A DNA stretch of 64,000 nt from Pseudolabrys taiwanensis (lineage in GTDB: Bacteria > Pseudomonadota > Alphaproteobacteria > Rhizobiales > Xanthobacteraceae). The notes under the pieces are model-generated. The model did no database searches and was not told the origin of the DNA. It saw only the letters and a list, made by a program, of their open reading frames with translations. Location of the stretch: NCBI RefSeq assembly GCF_003367395.1, contig NZ_CP031417.1, positions 1,426,001 to 1,490,000 of the forward strand, read 5' to 3'. A program made the position numbers and the translations under genes. Shown in pieces: positions 49,152 to 61,538 of this stretch (position 1 is its first letter; every line of letters begins with the position of its first letter).

Positions 49152-51883
49152 GCTTCACCGTCAACGGCAAGACGTTTTCCGAACAGCCCGCGGCGGGGCA
49201 ATGCCTGCGCACATTCCTGCGCCAGCTCGGCTGGTTCGGGGTGAAGAAAGGCTGCGATGCCGGCGACTGCGGCGCCTGCACCGTCTATGTCGACGGCGAC
49301 CCGGTGCACAGTTGCCTGACGCCGGCCTTCCGCGCCGAAGGTCGCGAGGTGACCACCATCGAGGGCCTCGCCAAAGGCAACGACCTGCATCCGATGCAGC
49401 GCGCCTTTCTCGACGCGCAGGCCTTCCAATGCGGCTTCTGCACCGCCGGCATGATCATGACGGCGGCCTCGCTCAACCAGGCGCAGCGTCACGATCTAGG
49501 CTGGGCGCTCAAGGGCAATCTCTGCCGCTGTACCGGTTATCGCAGCATCGGCGACGCCTTCGCCGGCGCCAACAATATCGAGGCCGAAGCGCCCGGCGCC
49601 GGCTGCGGCCACAACGTGCCCGCGCCGGCCGGCCCCGATGTTGTCACCGGCAAGGCCCGTTACACGCTCGATGTCGCGATCGACGGCCTCTTGCATATGA
49701 AACTCGTGCGGTCGCCTTATCCGCATGCGCGCATCCGCTCGATCGACAAGACGGCCGCGCTGGCGGTGCCCGGCGTGCGGGCCGTATTCACGCACGAGGA
49801 TTCGCCCAATGTGCCTTTCTCGAGCGCCCGGCATGAAATCCGCACCACGGATTGCGACGATACATTCGTGCTCGACGATGTGGTGCGGTTTATCGGGCAG
49901 CGCGTTGCCGCCGTCGTCGCCGACACCGACGCCGCCGCCGAGGAAGGCTGCCGCCGGCTGATCGTCGATTACGAGATATTGCCGGCCGTGTTCGACCCCG
50001 AGGAGGCGATACGCCCCGGCGCGCCGCTCCTACACGCCGACAGGCCCGCGGACGCGCGCATCGAAGACCCGGCGCGCAACATCGTCGCGCAGTTCGACGG
50101 CGGATTTGGCGATGTCGTCCAAGGCTTCGCCGAGGCCGACGTCGTGTACGAAGGCAGCTTCGAAACGCCACGCATCCAGCACGCCCATCTCGAGACACTC
50201 AGCGCCATCGCCTGGTGCGACGACAACGGCCTGACCGTCCGCTCCTCGACGCAGGTGCCGTTCCTGACGCGCAACGAACTCGCGCACGTGTTCGGGCTCG
50301 ATCGCGACAAAGTGCGCGTGTTCTGCGAGCGCGTCGGCGGCGGTTTCGGCGCCAAACAGGAAATGTTGGTCGAGGACGTGGTGGCGCTGGCCGCGCTCAA
50401 GCTGCGCCGGCCGGTCAAGCTCGAATTCACGCGCACGGAGCAGTTCGTCGGCGCCACGACGCGCCATCCGATGCGCACCCGGGTCAAGATCGGCGCCAAG
50501 CGCGACGGCACCCTCACCGCCATCAAGCTCGATATCGTCTCCAACACCGGCGCCTATGGCAATCACGCCAAGGCCGTGCTGGCACATGCCTGCTCCGAGG
50601 TGATCGCGGTCTATCGTTGCCCGAACAAGAAGATCACCGGCGTCGCGGCCTATACGAATACGCTGCCGGCCGGCGCGTTCCGCGGCTATGGCCTGCCGCA
50701 GTCGAATTTTGCCGTCGAGCAGGCGATGGACGAAGTCGCGCGCCTGCTCGGCTTGGATCCGTTCGAGGTCCGCCGCCGCAACGTCGTCAAACCCGGCGAT
50801 CCGATGCTGGCGCTGTCGCCGCATCCGCACGCGGACGTGGTCTACGGCAGCTATGGCCTCGACCAGTGTCTCGATCTTGCCGAGGCCGCGCTGAAGAACG
50901 ACGCGGGCTTGACGCCTCCCGCCGCCGACTGGCTGACCGGCACCGGCATGGCGCTGACCATGATCAACACCGTGCCGCCCGGCGGGCATATCTCGGACAG
51001 CGTCGTGTCGCTCGATGCGGACGGCCGCTACACGCTGACGGTCGGCACCGCCGAGTTCGGCAACGGCACGGCGACGGTGCACAAGCAGATCGCCGCGACC
51101 CTGCTCGGCGCGCCGCCCTCGGCGTTCAGGCTGCGGCCGTCGGACACGGTGCATGGGGGCCACGATACCGGCGCTTACGGCAGCACCGGCACGGTCGTCG
51201 CCGGCAAGGCGACCGAGGCGGCCGCGCAAGCCTTGCGCGACACGATTCTCGATTTTGCCGCCAGCCACACCGGCGCGCCGCGCGAAAGCTGCACGCTGAA
51301 CGGCGACGTGGTGATGTGCGGTGGCACCCCGCTCGTGCTGACCAAGCTGCAGGCGGCGGCCACGGCGGCCGGCGTCAGCCTGTCGGCCAGCGGTCATTCC
51401 GGCGGCACGCCGCGCTCGGTGGCTTTCAACGTCCACGGCTTCCGCATCGCGGTGAACCCTGCCACCGGCGAGATCCGAATCCTCAAGAGCGTGCAGGCGG
51501 CGGACGCCGGCCGCGTCATCAACCCGATGCAGTGCCGTGGCCAGATCGAAGGCGGCGTGGCGCAGGCCTTGGGCGCGGCGCTGTTCGAGGAAGTCATCAT
51601 CGATGCCGACGGCAAGGTGACGACGCCCAGCTTCCGCACCTATCACCTGCCCGCCTTCGGCGACGTGCCGCGGACCGAAGTGCTGTTCGCCGACACCTAT
51701 GACAGCCTCGGCCCGCTCGGCGCCAAATCGATGAGCGAGAGCCCGTACAACCCGGTCGCCGCCGCTTTGGCCAATGCCCTGCGGGACGCGACCGGCGTGC
51801 GCTTCCATCGCCTGCCGCTGCGGCCGGACCGGGTCTATGCGCGGCTGAAAGAGGCGGAACGGGAAAAGAACGCGTGCGCTTGA
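49148..51883 (+). CDS. Molybdenum hydroxylase: 2Fe-2S subunit fused to molybdopterin subunit
   Basis: A 911-aa fusion. Residues 1-160 carry two 2Fe-2S clusters: plant-type Cys36, Cys41, Cys44 and Cys56 ([16 protein letters not shown]), and Cys95, Cys98, Cys126 and Cys128. Residues about 165-900 are the Mo-cofactor subunit ([48 protein letters not shown]). The probable catalytic Glu is Glu864 in [12 protein letters not shown]. With the FAD subunit it makes a xanthine dehydrogenase-like enzyme. The deaminase and nucleoside importer next door suggest a purine substrate. FeS-Mo fusion with a separate FAD gene is a less common arrangement. Confidence 0.88.
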   Translation: MSFTVNGKTFSEQPAAGQCLRTFLRQLGWFGVKKGCDAGDCGACTVYVDGDPVHSCLTPAFRAEGREVTTIEGLAKGNDLHPMQRAFLDAQAFQCGFCTAGMIMTAASLNQAQRHDLGWALKGNLCRCTGYRSIGDAFAGANNIEAEAPGAGCGHNVPAPAGPDVVTGKARYTLDVAIDGLLHMKLVRSPYPHARIRSIDKTAALAVPGVRAVFTHEDSPNVPFSSARHEIRTTDCDDTFVLDDVVRFIGQRVAAVVADTDAAAEEGCRRLIVDYEILPAVFDPEEAIRPGAPLLHADRPADARIEDPARNIVAQFDGGFGDVVQGFAEADVVYEGSFETPRIQHAHLETLSAIAWCDDNGLTVRSSTQVPFLTRNELAHVFGLDRDKVRVFCERVGGGFGAKQEMLVEDVVALAALKLRRPVKLEFTRTEQFVGATTRHPMRTRVKIGAKRDGTLTAIKLDIVSNTGAYGNHAKAVLAHACSEVIAVYRCPNKKITGVAAYTNTLPAGAFRGYGLPQSNFAVEQAMDEVARLLGLDPFEVRRRNVVKPGDPMLALSPHPHADVVYGSYGLDQCLDLAEAALKNDAGLTPPAADWLTGTGMALTMINTVPPGGHISDSVVSLDADGRYTLTVGTAEFGNGTATVHKQIAATLLGAPPSAFRLRPSDTVHGGHDTGAYGSTGTVVAGKATEAAAQALRDTILDFAASHTGAPRESCTLNGDVVMCGGTPLVLTKLQAAATAAGVSLSASGHSGGTPRSVAFNVHGFRIAVNPATGEIRILKSVQAADAGRVINPMQCRGQIEGGVAQALGAALFEEVIIDADGKVTTPSFRTYHLPAFGDVPRTEVLFADTYDSLGPLGAKSMSESPYNPVAAALANALRDATGVRFHRLPLRPDRVYARLKEAEREKNACA

Positions 51884-51932
51884 CCCGCGACGCGGGCAAT
51901 CGGCCGATCTCTGGAAGGATGACGGGTGGAGA

Positions 51933-52009
<77 letters not shown>

Positions 52010-52059
52010 CCGGTCTCAGGGACGCTCGATACACGGCCCGCCGCCGGCCAGCAAGCGAC

Positions 52060-52512
52060 CTAGCGGCCCTTGAAGATAGAACCCGCGACCCGGTCGCCGG
52101 GGGCGATGCCCAATTTGCGGGCGGTTCCGCCGATCACCTCCAGCACCGCCCGGACCGGCCCGTTCGACGGCACGATCTTTTCCGATAGCGGCTCGGTGTT
52201 TTCGGCGATCCGCAAAATTCGGCCATCGCCGCGGATGAAGATCATATCGAGCGGGATATAGGTGTTCTTCATCCAGAAGCCGACTTCCTGGTCGCGGTGG
52301 AAGTCGAACAGCATGCCCTGCCCCTCCGGCAGCGACTTGCGGTACATCAGCCCCTTCTCGCGCTCCGCCTCGGTGGCAGCCAGTTCGACCGAGAAGGCGT
52401 GCACGCCGGACTTCGTGGCGATCTCCACCGTGTCCCGCTCGGCGGACCGAGCGGGCGCGGTCGCCCACATAACAGCAAGGAGAACGAGAGAGAGCCAGCG
52501 GAGGATACGCAT
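52060..52512 (-). CDS. DUF192 family secreted protein
   Basis: A 150-aa protein with a signal peptide (RILRWLSLVLLAVMWATAP followed by ARSA). The rest is a DUF192 domain: FSVELAATEAEREKGLMYRK, MLFDFHRDQEVGFWMKNTYI then PLDMIFI, and GTARKLGIAPGDRV. DUF192 proteins are small beta-barrel-like periplasmic proteins of unknown role. The ATG at 52512 is set by the signal peptide. tRNA-Pro lies just downstream. Confidence 0.88.
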   Translation of the reverse strand: MRILRWLSLVLLAVMWATAPARSAERDTVEIATKSGVHAFSVELAATEAEREKGLMYRKSLPEGQGMLFDFHRDQEVGFWMKNTYIPLDMIFIRGDGRILRIAENTEPLSEKIVPSNGPVRAVLEVIGGTARKLGIAPGDRVAGSIFKGR

Positions 52513-52569
52513 GGCATCGCCTTTACGCGGCCGCGCCGGAGCCGGCAACTGACAACTCGGTGAGCGCGC

Positions 52570-53178
52570 TCAGTGCGACGCCGGTCCGAGCGAGCCACCG
52601 TCCGGGCGGACCTCCGCGGCCATCAGGCCCTTCGGCCCAGGCCCGAAGCGCACCAGCACGGTCTGACCCGGGCGCAGCTCGGTCAGGCCGAAGCGGCGCA
52701 AGGTCTCCATGTGGACGAAGATGTCCTCCGTGCCCTCACCCCGCGTCAGGAAGCCGAAGCCCCGCAGCCGATTGAACCACTTCACCACCGCGCGCTCGAG
52801 GCCGCTCGTCGGGGTGACGGTCACATGGGTGCGCGGCGGCGGCATCTGCGCCGGATGGATCGCCGTCGACTCGTCCATCGAGATGATGCGGAAGCACTGC
52901 AGGCCCTTCGGCCGGACCAGCACCTCCGCGACGATGCGCGCGCCCTCGTATGCGGTTTGATAACCGTCGCGGCGCAAGCAGGTCACGTGCAAAAGCACGT
53001 CCGCCATACCATTGTCAGGAATGATGAAACCGAAGCCCTTCGCGACGTCGAACCATTTGATGACCCCCGTCATCTCAACAAGGTTCGTCGCCGTTTCGTC
53101 GACGATTTCTGTATCTCTGACCGTTCCTGGCCGAAATGTTGTCGCAGGCATTTTTGATTCAATCCCGTCCGACGCCAT
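52570..53178 (-). CDS. Tandem cold-shock domain protein
   Basis: A 202-aa protein with two cold-shock domains. CSD1 is at about 35-100 (GVIKWFDVAKGFGFIIPDNG; DVLLHVTCLRRDG, with the second RNA-binding motif altered to LLHV). CSD2 is at about 125-190 (AVVKWFNRLRGFGFLTRGEG; DIFVHMETLRRFG, canonical). It binds single-stranded RNA/DNA, probably as an RNA chaperone. Double-CSD proteins of this length are common in alphaproteobacteria. The start could also be the Met nine codons further in (53151). Confidence 0.88.
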   Translation of the reverse strand: MASDGIESKMPATTFRPGTVRDTEIVDETATNLVEMTGVIKWFDVAKGFGFIIPDNGMADVLLHVTCLRRDGYQTAYEGARIVAEVLVRPKGLQCFRIISMDESTAIHPAQMPPPRTHVTVTPTSGLERAVVKWFNRLRGFGFLTRGEGTEDIFVHMETLRRFGLTELRPGQTVLVRFGPGPKGLMAAEVRPDGGSLGPASH

Positions 53179-53321
53179 GACGCCGCAACGCCGCCGCTTT
53201 TCTGGCGCCTCTTCAAGAGCGCTTCGTCGAATCTCTAAAAGAACGATAACACCGCGCGCATAGCCGCAAAGTGCAAAATATGCTTGCGCACAACTCTGTT
53301 CCACTCGGAAAGCATTGCGAA

Positions 53322-54083
53322 TCAGTGCTGAATGAAGGGTCCCAGCACGTCACCGATGTCATGACGAACGACGAGATCGGCGATCTCGTCGAACTCCGTG
53401 GGATCGCGATTGATGATGACGAGCGAAGCGCCATTGCGCTTTGCCATCAAGGGGAAGCCCGCCGCCGGCCACACCACGAGTGACGAACCGACCGCGAGGA
53501 ACAGGTCGCAACGTTTGGTCAAATCTTCAGCACGTTGCATCGCAGCAGCGGGCATGGATTGCCCGAACGATACGGTCGCGGTCTTGATGAAGCCGCCGCA
53601 GGTACAATCCGGCGCGTGCTGTCCGTTGGCGTCGAACTGTTCTTTGATCCATTCCAATTCGTAGCGCCGCTCACATTCGAGGCAGAGGGCGTAAGTGGTG
53701 TTACCGTGCAGCTCCACCACATCTTGCGGGGCGATGCCCGAAGCTTGATGCAAATTGTCGATGTTCTGCGTCACCACGGCCGGAACTTTACCGCTGCGAT
53801 AAAGGCTGGCGAGCGCGCTATGGCCGCGGCCCGGTCTGGCCGCCCCGAAGGTCGCGTCGATGGCGAAGCGCCGCCGCCAGGATTCGTCGCGCATGTCCTG
53901 GCTGGCGAGAAATTCGTCAAAGGGGATCGGCCGGTTCTTTGTCCACAGCCCGCCGGGCGAGCGAAAATCCGGGATACCGCACTCGGTCGAGATGCCGGCG
54001 CCGGTGAACGGCAGGATGGCCTCCGCCTCCGCGATCATCTCGCTCAATTCGGCGACGGCGGTGTCAAGATCGGGAGCGATCAT
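53322..54083 (-). CDS. cobB: NAD-dependent protein deacylase, Sir2 family
   Basis: A 253-aa sirtuin removing acyl groups from Lys using NAD+. NAD-site motifs are FTGAGISTECGIPDFRSPGG and TQNIDNLH; catalytic His126 is in VELHGNT; Zn cysteines are Cys134, Cys137, Cys160 and Cys162. The loop with AVGSSLVVWPAAGFPLMAK is the usual cofactor segment. Typical targets include acetyl-CoA synthetase; none is adjacent here. Divergent from gloA. Confidence 0.93.
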   Translation of the reverse strand: MIAPDLDTAVAELSEMIAEAEAILPFTGAGISTECGIPDFRSPGGLWTKNRPIPFDEFLASQDMRDESWRRRFAIDATFGAARPGRGHSALASLYRSGKVPAVVTQNIDNLHQASGIAPQDVVELHGNTTYALCLECERRYELEWIKEQFDANGQHAPDCTCGGFIKTATVSFGQSMPAAAMQRAEDLTKRCDLFLAVGSSLVVWPAAGFPLMAKRNGASLVIINRDPTEFDEIADLVVRHDIGDVLGPFIQH

Positions 54084-54140
54084 TGCTATATAAGTCCTGG
54101 CGGGCCGGCATGACCGCCCGACGTTCGTGAGGTCCAGTCA

Positions 54141-54596
54141 ATGCGATATCTGCACACCATGTTGCGCGTGCGCAATCTCGACGCCGCGCTCGATTTTTAC
54201 GTCAACAAACTCGGTCTGATCGAGACCCGGCGGCGGGTCGACGAGAAGAACCGCTACACCCTGGTATTCCTGGCTGCGCCGCAGGACGACGCGGCGCTTG
54301 AGATCGCCAAGAAGGCCGGCCGGCCTGGCCCGGAGGTGGAACTCACCTACAACTGGGATAGCGAGGACTATGGCGAGGCGCGATTCTTCGGCCACCTCGC
54401 CTATGAGGTCGACGACATTTACGCGACCTGCGACCGGCTGATGAAGGCGGGCGTCACCATCAACCGCCCCCCGCGCGACGGCGTCATGGCCTTCGTGCGC
54501 TCACCCGACAAGCATTCGATCGAGTTGCTCCAGAAAGGGAATCCCCTGCCGCCGCAGGAGCCCTGGAAATCGATGGCCAACACCGGGCATTGGTAA
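54141..54596 (+). CDS. gloA: Glyoxalase I (lactoylglutathione lyase)
   Basis: A 151-aa metalloenzyme turning the methylglyoxal-glutathione hemithioacetal into S-lactoylglutathione. Metal ligands in the usual order are His5 (MRYLHTMLRV), Glu67 (VELTYNWDS), His85 (FGHLAYEV) and Glu128 (HSIELLQKG). It lacks the insertions of the Zn type, so it is probably Ni-dependent like the E. coli enzyme. GAGGTCC precedes the ATG. Confidence 0.93.
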   Translation: MRYLHTMLRVRNLDAALDFYVNKLGLIETRRRVDEKNRYTLVFLAAPQDDAALEIAKKAGRPGPEVELTYNWDSEDYGEARFFGHLAYEVDDIYATCDRLMKAGVTINRPPRDGVMAFVRSPDKHSIELLQKGNPLPPQEPWKSMANTGHW

Positions 54597-54705
54597 CCGG
54601 GAGGCCGGCCCGGAAAATTTCCACCACCGGCTCGCTTGCCCGGCCGGGCGAAGCTCTTTATACAGCCGCCATCCTGCTGCCGGCGCCTGCCGCCGGCGGC
54701 ATCCC

Positions 54706-54781
54706 GCGCCCTTCGTCTAGAGGCCTAGGACACCGCCCTTTCACGGCGGTAACAGGGGTTCGAATCCCCTAGGGCGCGCCA
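54706..54781 (+). tRNA. tRNA-Glu (anticodon TTC)
   Basis: 76 nt. GCGCCCT/AGGGCGC acceptor stem, CCGCC-CTTTCAC-GGCGG anticodon arm with TTC (reads GAA/GAG), GGTTCGAATCC T arm, discriminator G and encoded CCA. Upstream is the GC-rich palindrome CCGGCGCCTGCCGCCGG. Confidence 0.96.
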
Positions 54782-54928
54782 TTTGCGTACAAAGCGAACG
54801 CCATCAATCGCGGTCTGTCTGCCCGCGATTGAAGCCCGCCGTACGTCCCCTTATTTCCAAACCGCGGACGCCACCGGCGATCCATGGGTTGCCTCGTCGA
54901 TACGGCAACCAGTTAAAGGCTTACTTTC

Positions 54929-56989
<2,061 letters not shown>

Positions 56990-57009
56990 CGGCCAGGCGG
57001 CCGCTGCGC

Positions 57010-58123
57010 TTAGGCCTTCGTCAGCGACAGCGCGAGATCGAGCAGCGCGCCGCCGTTGAGCCCTTCCAGCATGCTGAAGTGATGGCCTGGCACGATCAGC
57101 GACTCCGGCGCACCCCACAGCGTCGCCATCTCCCGCGACTGGCGCTTGAACTCGTCGCTCTCCTCCGAGCCGACGGCGACGCCGATCTTGACGCCCTTCG
57201 GCGCCGGCAGACGCAGCGGCGACAAGTCGGCGACCAGTTCAGGGGTAAGCTTGAGGATGCCGCCCATCGGCAGGAACGTGAGCGGCTCGAGGTCGAACAC
57301 CCCCGACAGCAGCAGCGCCGAACGCAATGTCGGCGCGGCGCCGCGCGTGGCGATCATGCCGGCAATATGGCCGCCGGCGGAGTGCCCGGCGATGTGCAGG
57401 CGGCTGGCGTCGATGCCGAGGCTGTCGGCCTGCTCGACGAGATAGGCCAGGAGGCGCGTGTTCTGCGCCACGATGTTGGCGAGCGCGTTTTCCGGCGCGA
57501 GGCCGTAATTGGCCATCACCACGGCGAAGCCCGCTTCCAACATCCCTTTGGCGAGATGCGCGTGCTGATTCTTATCGGAGGCCTGCCAATAGCCGCCATG
57601 CACGAAGACCCAGACCGGCGGCTTCTCGACGCCCGCGGGCAGGAAGATATCGAAGGCCTCATAACGGCCGGGCCCGTAGGTGAGATCGAGACCCGGAAAG
57701 CGGGCGCGGAAGCCCTCGCCTTCCGCGCTCCAGGCCTTGAACAGCACGTTCATGTCGGTCTGGAAACGCGGGCTGTATTCGCGCGCGAGCTGCATCGGCG
57801 CGTAGCCGCGATACACCGCATCGGTGCCCGGCGCGCTTGCCGGTTTCCTGGCTTGGAGCACCGCGCGCAAGCCTGCGACATCCTTGGCGCGCTTGAGCGT
57901 CACCGGCACCCGAAAGCCGGCGAAGACCTCGCGCTGCGCCAGCTCGATCTCGTGCCGTGACGGATGGAAGCGCAGCGGCGCGGCCGCCTCCCAGCGCATC
58001 GCGGTCATGTGCTGCGGTCCGCAGCCGGCGGCGCCGAGCGTCTTGGCCGCCTCGCTGAGCGCATCGCGCACGGCATTGATTGGATCGGCCGCGGTGGAGG
58101 CGCCGACCACCTCGATCACATTT

Positions 58124-58137
<14 letters not shown>
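57010..58137 (-). CDS. RidA-like domain fused to formamidase-like alpha/beta hydrolase
   Basis: A 375-aa protein. Residues about 5-95 look like a YjgF/RidA-type domain (INAVRDALSEAAKTLGAAGC; HMTAMRWEAAAPLRFHPSRH; VFAGFRVPVTLKRA). Residues about 105-375 are an alpha/beta hydrolase with the oxyanion motif VFVHGGYWQA, the nucleophile in IAGHSAGGHIAGM, and final His in VPGHHFSMLEG; HGGYW is typical of kynurenine formamidase-like esterases. Both halves handle amide/imine chemistry. It overlaps livF by 14 bases, so it is expressed with the transporter and may act on its cargo. Confidence 0.82.
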
Positions 58138-58821
<684 letters not shown>

Positions 58822-58822
<1 letters not shown>

Positions 58823-59574
58823 CAGACGTCCCCCTCGCCGAGATAGGCCGTGCGCACGTCCTCGTTGTTCTTGATCGCCTCGACATCGCCTTGCGCGATG
58901 ACCTTGCCGTAGACCAGCACCGAGACGCGGTCGGCCAAAGTGAACACGGCCTCCATGTCGTGCTCGACGATCAGCATGGTGATCTTGCCCTTGAGCGCGG
59001 CAAGCTGGCCGATCATCTGCTGGCTTTCCGCCGTGCCGAGGCCCGCCATCGGCTCGTCGAGCAACAGCAGACGCGGCTTGCCGGCGAGCGCGGCCGCAAG
59101 CTCGAGCTGCTTGCGCTCGCCCTGGGCGAGATCGCCGACGCGGGCCTGCGCGCGCGGCGCAAGGCCCACTTGATCGAGATACTGCGCGGCCTCGGTGCGG
59201 ATGGCGCGGTTGCGCCGCGCATCGGCGAAGAAGCGGAAGCTGTGACCGTGCCGCGATTGCACCGCCAGCATGACAGTATCGAGCGCCGTGAAGTCCGGCA
59301 GCAACTGCGTGATCTGGAAGGTCCGGCCGAGCCCGCGGTGCACCCGCTTCCACACCGGCAGTTGACCGATCTCCTCGCCGGCGAGCTTGATGGAGCCGGA
59401 GTCATGCGGCAACGCACCGACAAGCTGGCTGATCAAGGTGGTCTTGCCAGCGCCGTTCGGGCCGATGAGCGCGTGCAGCTCGCCTTCCGGCAGCGTGAGA
59501 TCGACCGAGTCGGTGGCCGTCAGGCCGCCGAACCGCTTGCTTAAACCTTGAACGTCGAGGAGCGGCGCGGTCAT
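58822..59574 (-). CDS. livG: Branched-chain amino acid-type ABC transporter ATPase (LivG-like)
   Basis: A 250-aa ABC ATPase with Walker A LIGPNGAGKTTLISQLVG, signature LAQGERKQLELAAAL (divergent, as in many LivG), Walker B LLLLDEPMAGLG and switch His in VEHDMEAVF. The ATG at 59574 overlaps the livM stop by ATGA. Forms the ATPase pair with LivF. Confidence 0.92.
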
Positions 59575-60590
59575 GGCTTGTCCGGCAGAAAGCGGCGGAC
59601 GAGCGCGACGATGCCGCCATGCGAGAACAGCACGATGGCCAAGAGGATGATGCCGAGCGGGAGCTGCCAGTTCTCGGTATAGGCCGTCAGCACCGCTTCC
59701 AGGATCACCAGCGCCGCCGCGCCCAAGAGCGGCCCGAACAACGTGCCCGCGCCACCGAGAATGACCATCATCATCAGCTCGCCCGATTTGGTCCAATGCA
59801 GCATGTCGGGGCTGGCAAAGCGCAGATAGTTGGCCATGAGAGCACCGGCGAGCCCTGCCCCCATGCCGGCGATGACGAAGGCGACCAGCTTGTAGGGATA
59901 AGGCGCATAGCCCATCGCCGCCATGCGATTTTCGTTCTGCCGCATGCCGTTGAGCACGAAGCCGAAGCGCGACCGCACCAAACAATAGGTGACTCCCAGC
60001 CACAGCGCCGCGGCCGCAAGGCACAGATAATAGAACGTCGTCGGATCGCGGGTGTCGAGGAACGGCAGCACGTCGCGCCGGCGCATGATCAGGCCGTCGT
60101 CGCCGCCATAGGTGTCGAGCGATACGAACAGGAAGAACAGCATCTGCGCGAAGGCGAGCGTGATCATGATGAACTGCACGCCGCCGGTGCGCAGCGAGAA
60201 GGCCCCGATGATCGCCGCCACCAGCCCAGCCACGATCATCGCGGCCGGCAAGGTAACCAGCATCGCGTCGGTGCCCGGAACCAGGCCGAGGAACAGGCTA
60301 TCGTCGGCCATGTGATAATAGAGAATGCCGACGGCATAGGCGCCGACGCCGAAGAACGCCGCGTGGCCGAAGCTGACCATGCCGCCGTAGCCCAAGATGA
60401 GATTCAGGCTGAGCGCGGCGATGCCGTAGATCAGCACCTGTGTCGCCAGACCGGTGAAGGATTCATAGCCGAACGATCGGACAGCGAAAGGCAACGCGAC
60501 CAGCAGCGCCGCAACGATCGCCGCGAGCAGCCAGCGCCAGGCCATTGACGGCTTCGCCGCCGTGGATGCGTGGAGAGCCTCGCTGGTCAT
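59571..60590 (-). CDS. livM: Branched-chain amino acid-type ABC transporter permease (LivM-like)
   Basis: A 339-aa permease with about ten helices. GYGGMVSFGHAAFFGVGAYA is the family signature, and MAAMGYAPYPYKLVAFVIAG the usual EAA-like coupling region. It overlaps livH and livG by four bases each. Confidence 0.92.
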   Translation of the reverse strand: MTSEALHASTAAKPSMAWRWLLAAIVAALLVALPFAVRSFGYESFTGLATQVLIYGIAALSLNLILGYGGMVSFGHAAFFGVGAYAVGILYYHMADDSLFLGLVPGTDAMLVTLPAAMIVAGLVAAIIGAFSLRTGGVQFIMITLAFAQMLFFLFVSLDTYGGDDGLIMRRRDVLPFLDTRDPTTFYYLCLAAAALWLGVTYCLVRSRFGFVLNGMRQNENRMAAMGYAPYPYKLVAFVIAGMGAGLAGALMANYLRFASPDMLHWTKSGELMMMVILGGAGTLFGPLLGAAALVILEAVLTAYTENWQLPLGIILLAIVLFSHGGIVALVRRFLPDKP

Positions 60591-61498
60591 GACTGCTTCA
60601 CGAACAGGCCCTTGGGCCTCAGCAAGAGAACGATCGCCATCAACAGATAGACGCCCATGGAAGAGAGCCCCGCCCCAAGCGCATCGGCGCCGGAGCCGGT
60701 CATGACCTGACGCAGCAGCCCCGGCAGGAAGGCGCGCAGCAAGGTATCAATCAAGCCCGCCAGCAAGGCGCCGTAGAAAGCGCCGCGCACGGAGCCGACG
60801 CCGCCAATGACCACGACCACGAAGGCGAGGATGAGGATCTGCTCACCCATGCCGACCTGCACAGCGATGATCGGGCCCGCCATCGCGCCGGCAAGGCCCG
60901 CCAGCAGCGCGCCGAGCCCGAACACGACCGTATAGAGCAGCCGGATATCGACGCCGAGCGCCCGCACCATCTCGCGGCTGGTGGCGCCGGCGCGCACCAG
61001 CATGCCGATGCGCGTGCGGTTGATGAGCAAGGCAAGTCCGATGGCGACCAGCAGTCCGACGCCGATCACCACCAGGCGGTAGACGGGATAGACGAGCCCG
61101 GGCAGCAGCGTCACCGAATGCGACAGCGCCGGCGGCATCGCCACGAACAGCGGCTGTCGGCCGAACAGCATTGTGGCCGTCTGATTGATGATGAGGATGA
61201 GCGCGAAAGTCGCGAGCACCTGATCGAGATGATCGCGCGCATAAAGGCGTCGGATCACCAGCGCCTCGATGACGACGCCGGCCACCGCCGCACCGGCAAG
61301 ACCCGCGAGCAGCGCCAAGAGCGCCGAGCCGGTCTTGGCGGCGACGATCGCAGCAGCATAGGCGCCGACCATATAGAGCGAACCATGGGTGAGATTGATC
61401 ACACCCATGATGCCGAAGATGAGCGTCAGGCCGGCCGACATCAGAAACAGCGCGATGCCGAATTGGATGCCGTTGAGGATCTGCTCCAGAACAAGCAT
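60587..61498 (-). CDS. livH: Branched-chain amino acid-type ABC transporter permease (LivH-like)
   Basis: A 303-aa permease. Recognised by LTLIFGIMGVINLTHGSLYM near the N-terminus and MVRALGVDIRLLYTVVFGLG in the coupling region; it ends LRPKGLFVKQS, typical of LivH. Starts about 40 bp after the stop of the binding-protein gene. Confidence 0.92.
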   Translation of the reverse strand: MLVLEQILNGIQFGIALFLMSAGLTLIFGIMGVINLTHGSLYMVGAYAAAIVAAKTGSALLALLAGLAGAAVAGVVIEALVIRRLYARDHLDQVLATFALILIINQTATMLFGRQPLFVAMPPALSHSVTLLPGLVYPVYRLVVIGVGLLVAIGLALLINRTRIGMLVRAGATSREMVRALGVDIRLLYTVVFGLGALLAGLAGAMAGPIIAVQVGMGEQILILAFVVVVIGGVGSVRGAFYGALLAGLIDTLLRAFLPGLLRQVMTGSGADALGAGLSSMGVYLLMAIVLLLRPKGLFVKQS

Positions 61499-61538
61499 GT
61501 CTTATCGATCCGATTGAAGCCGGCCTGACCTTAAGCGA

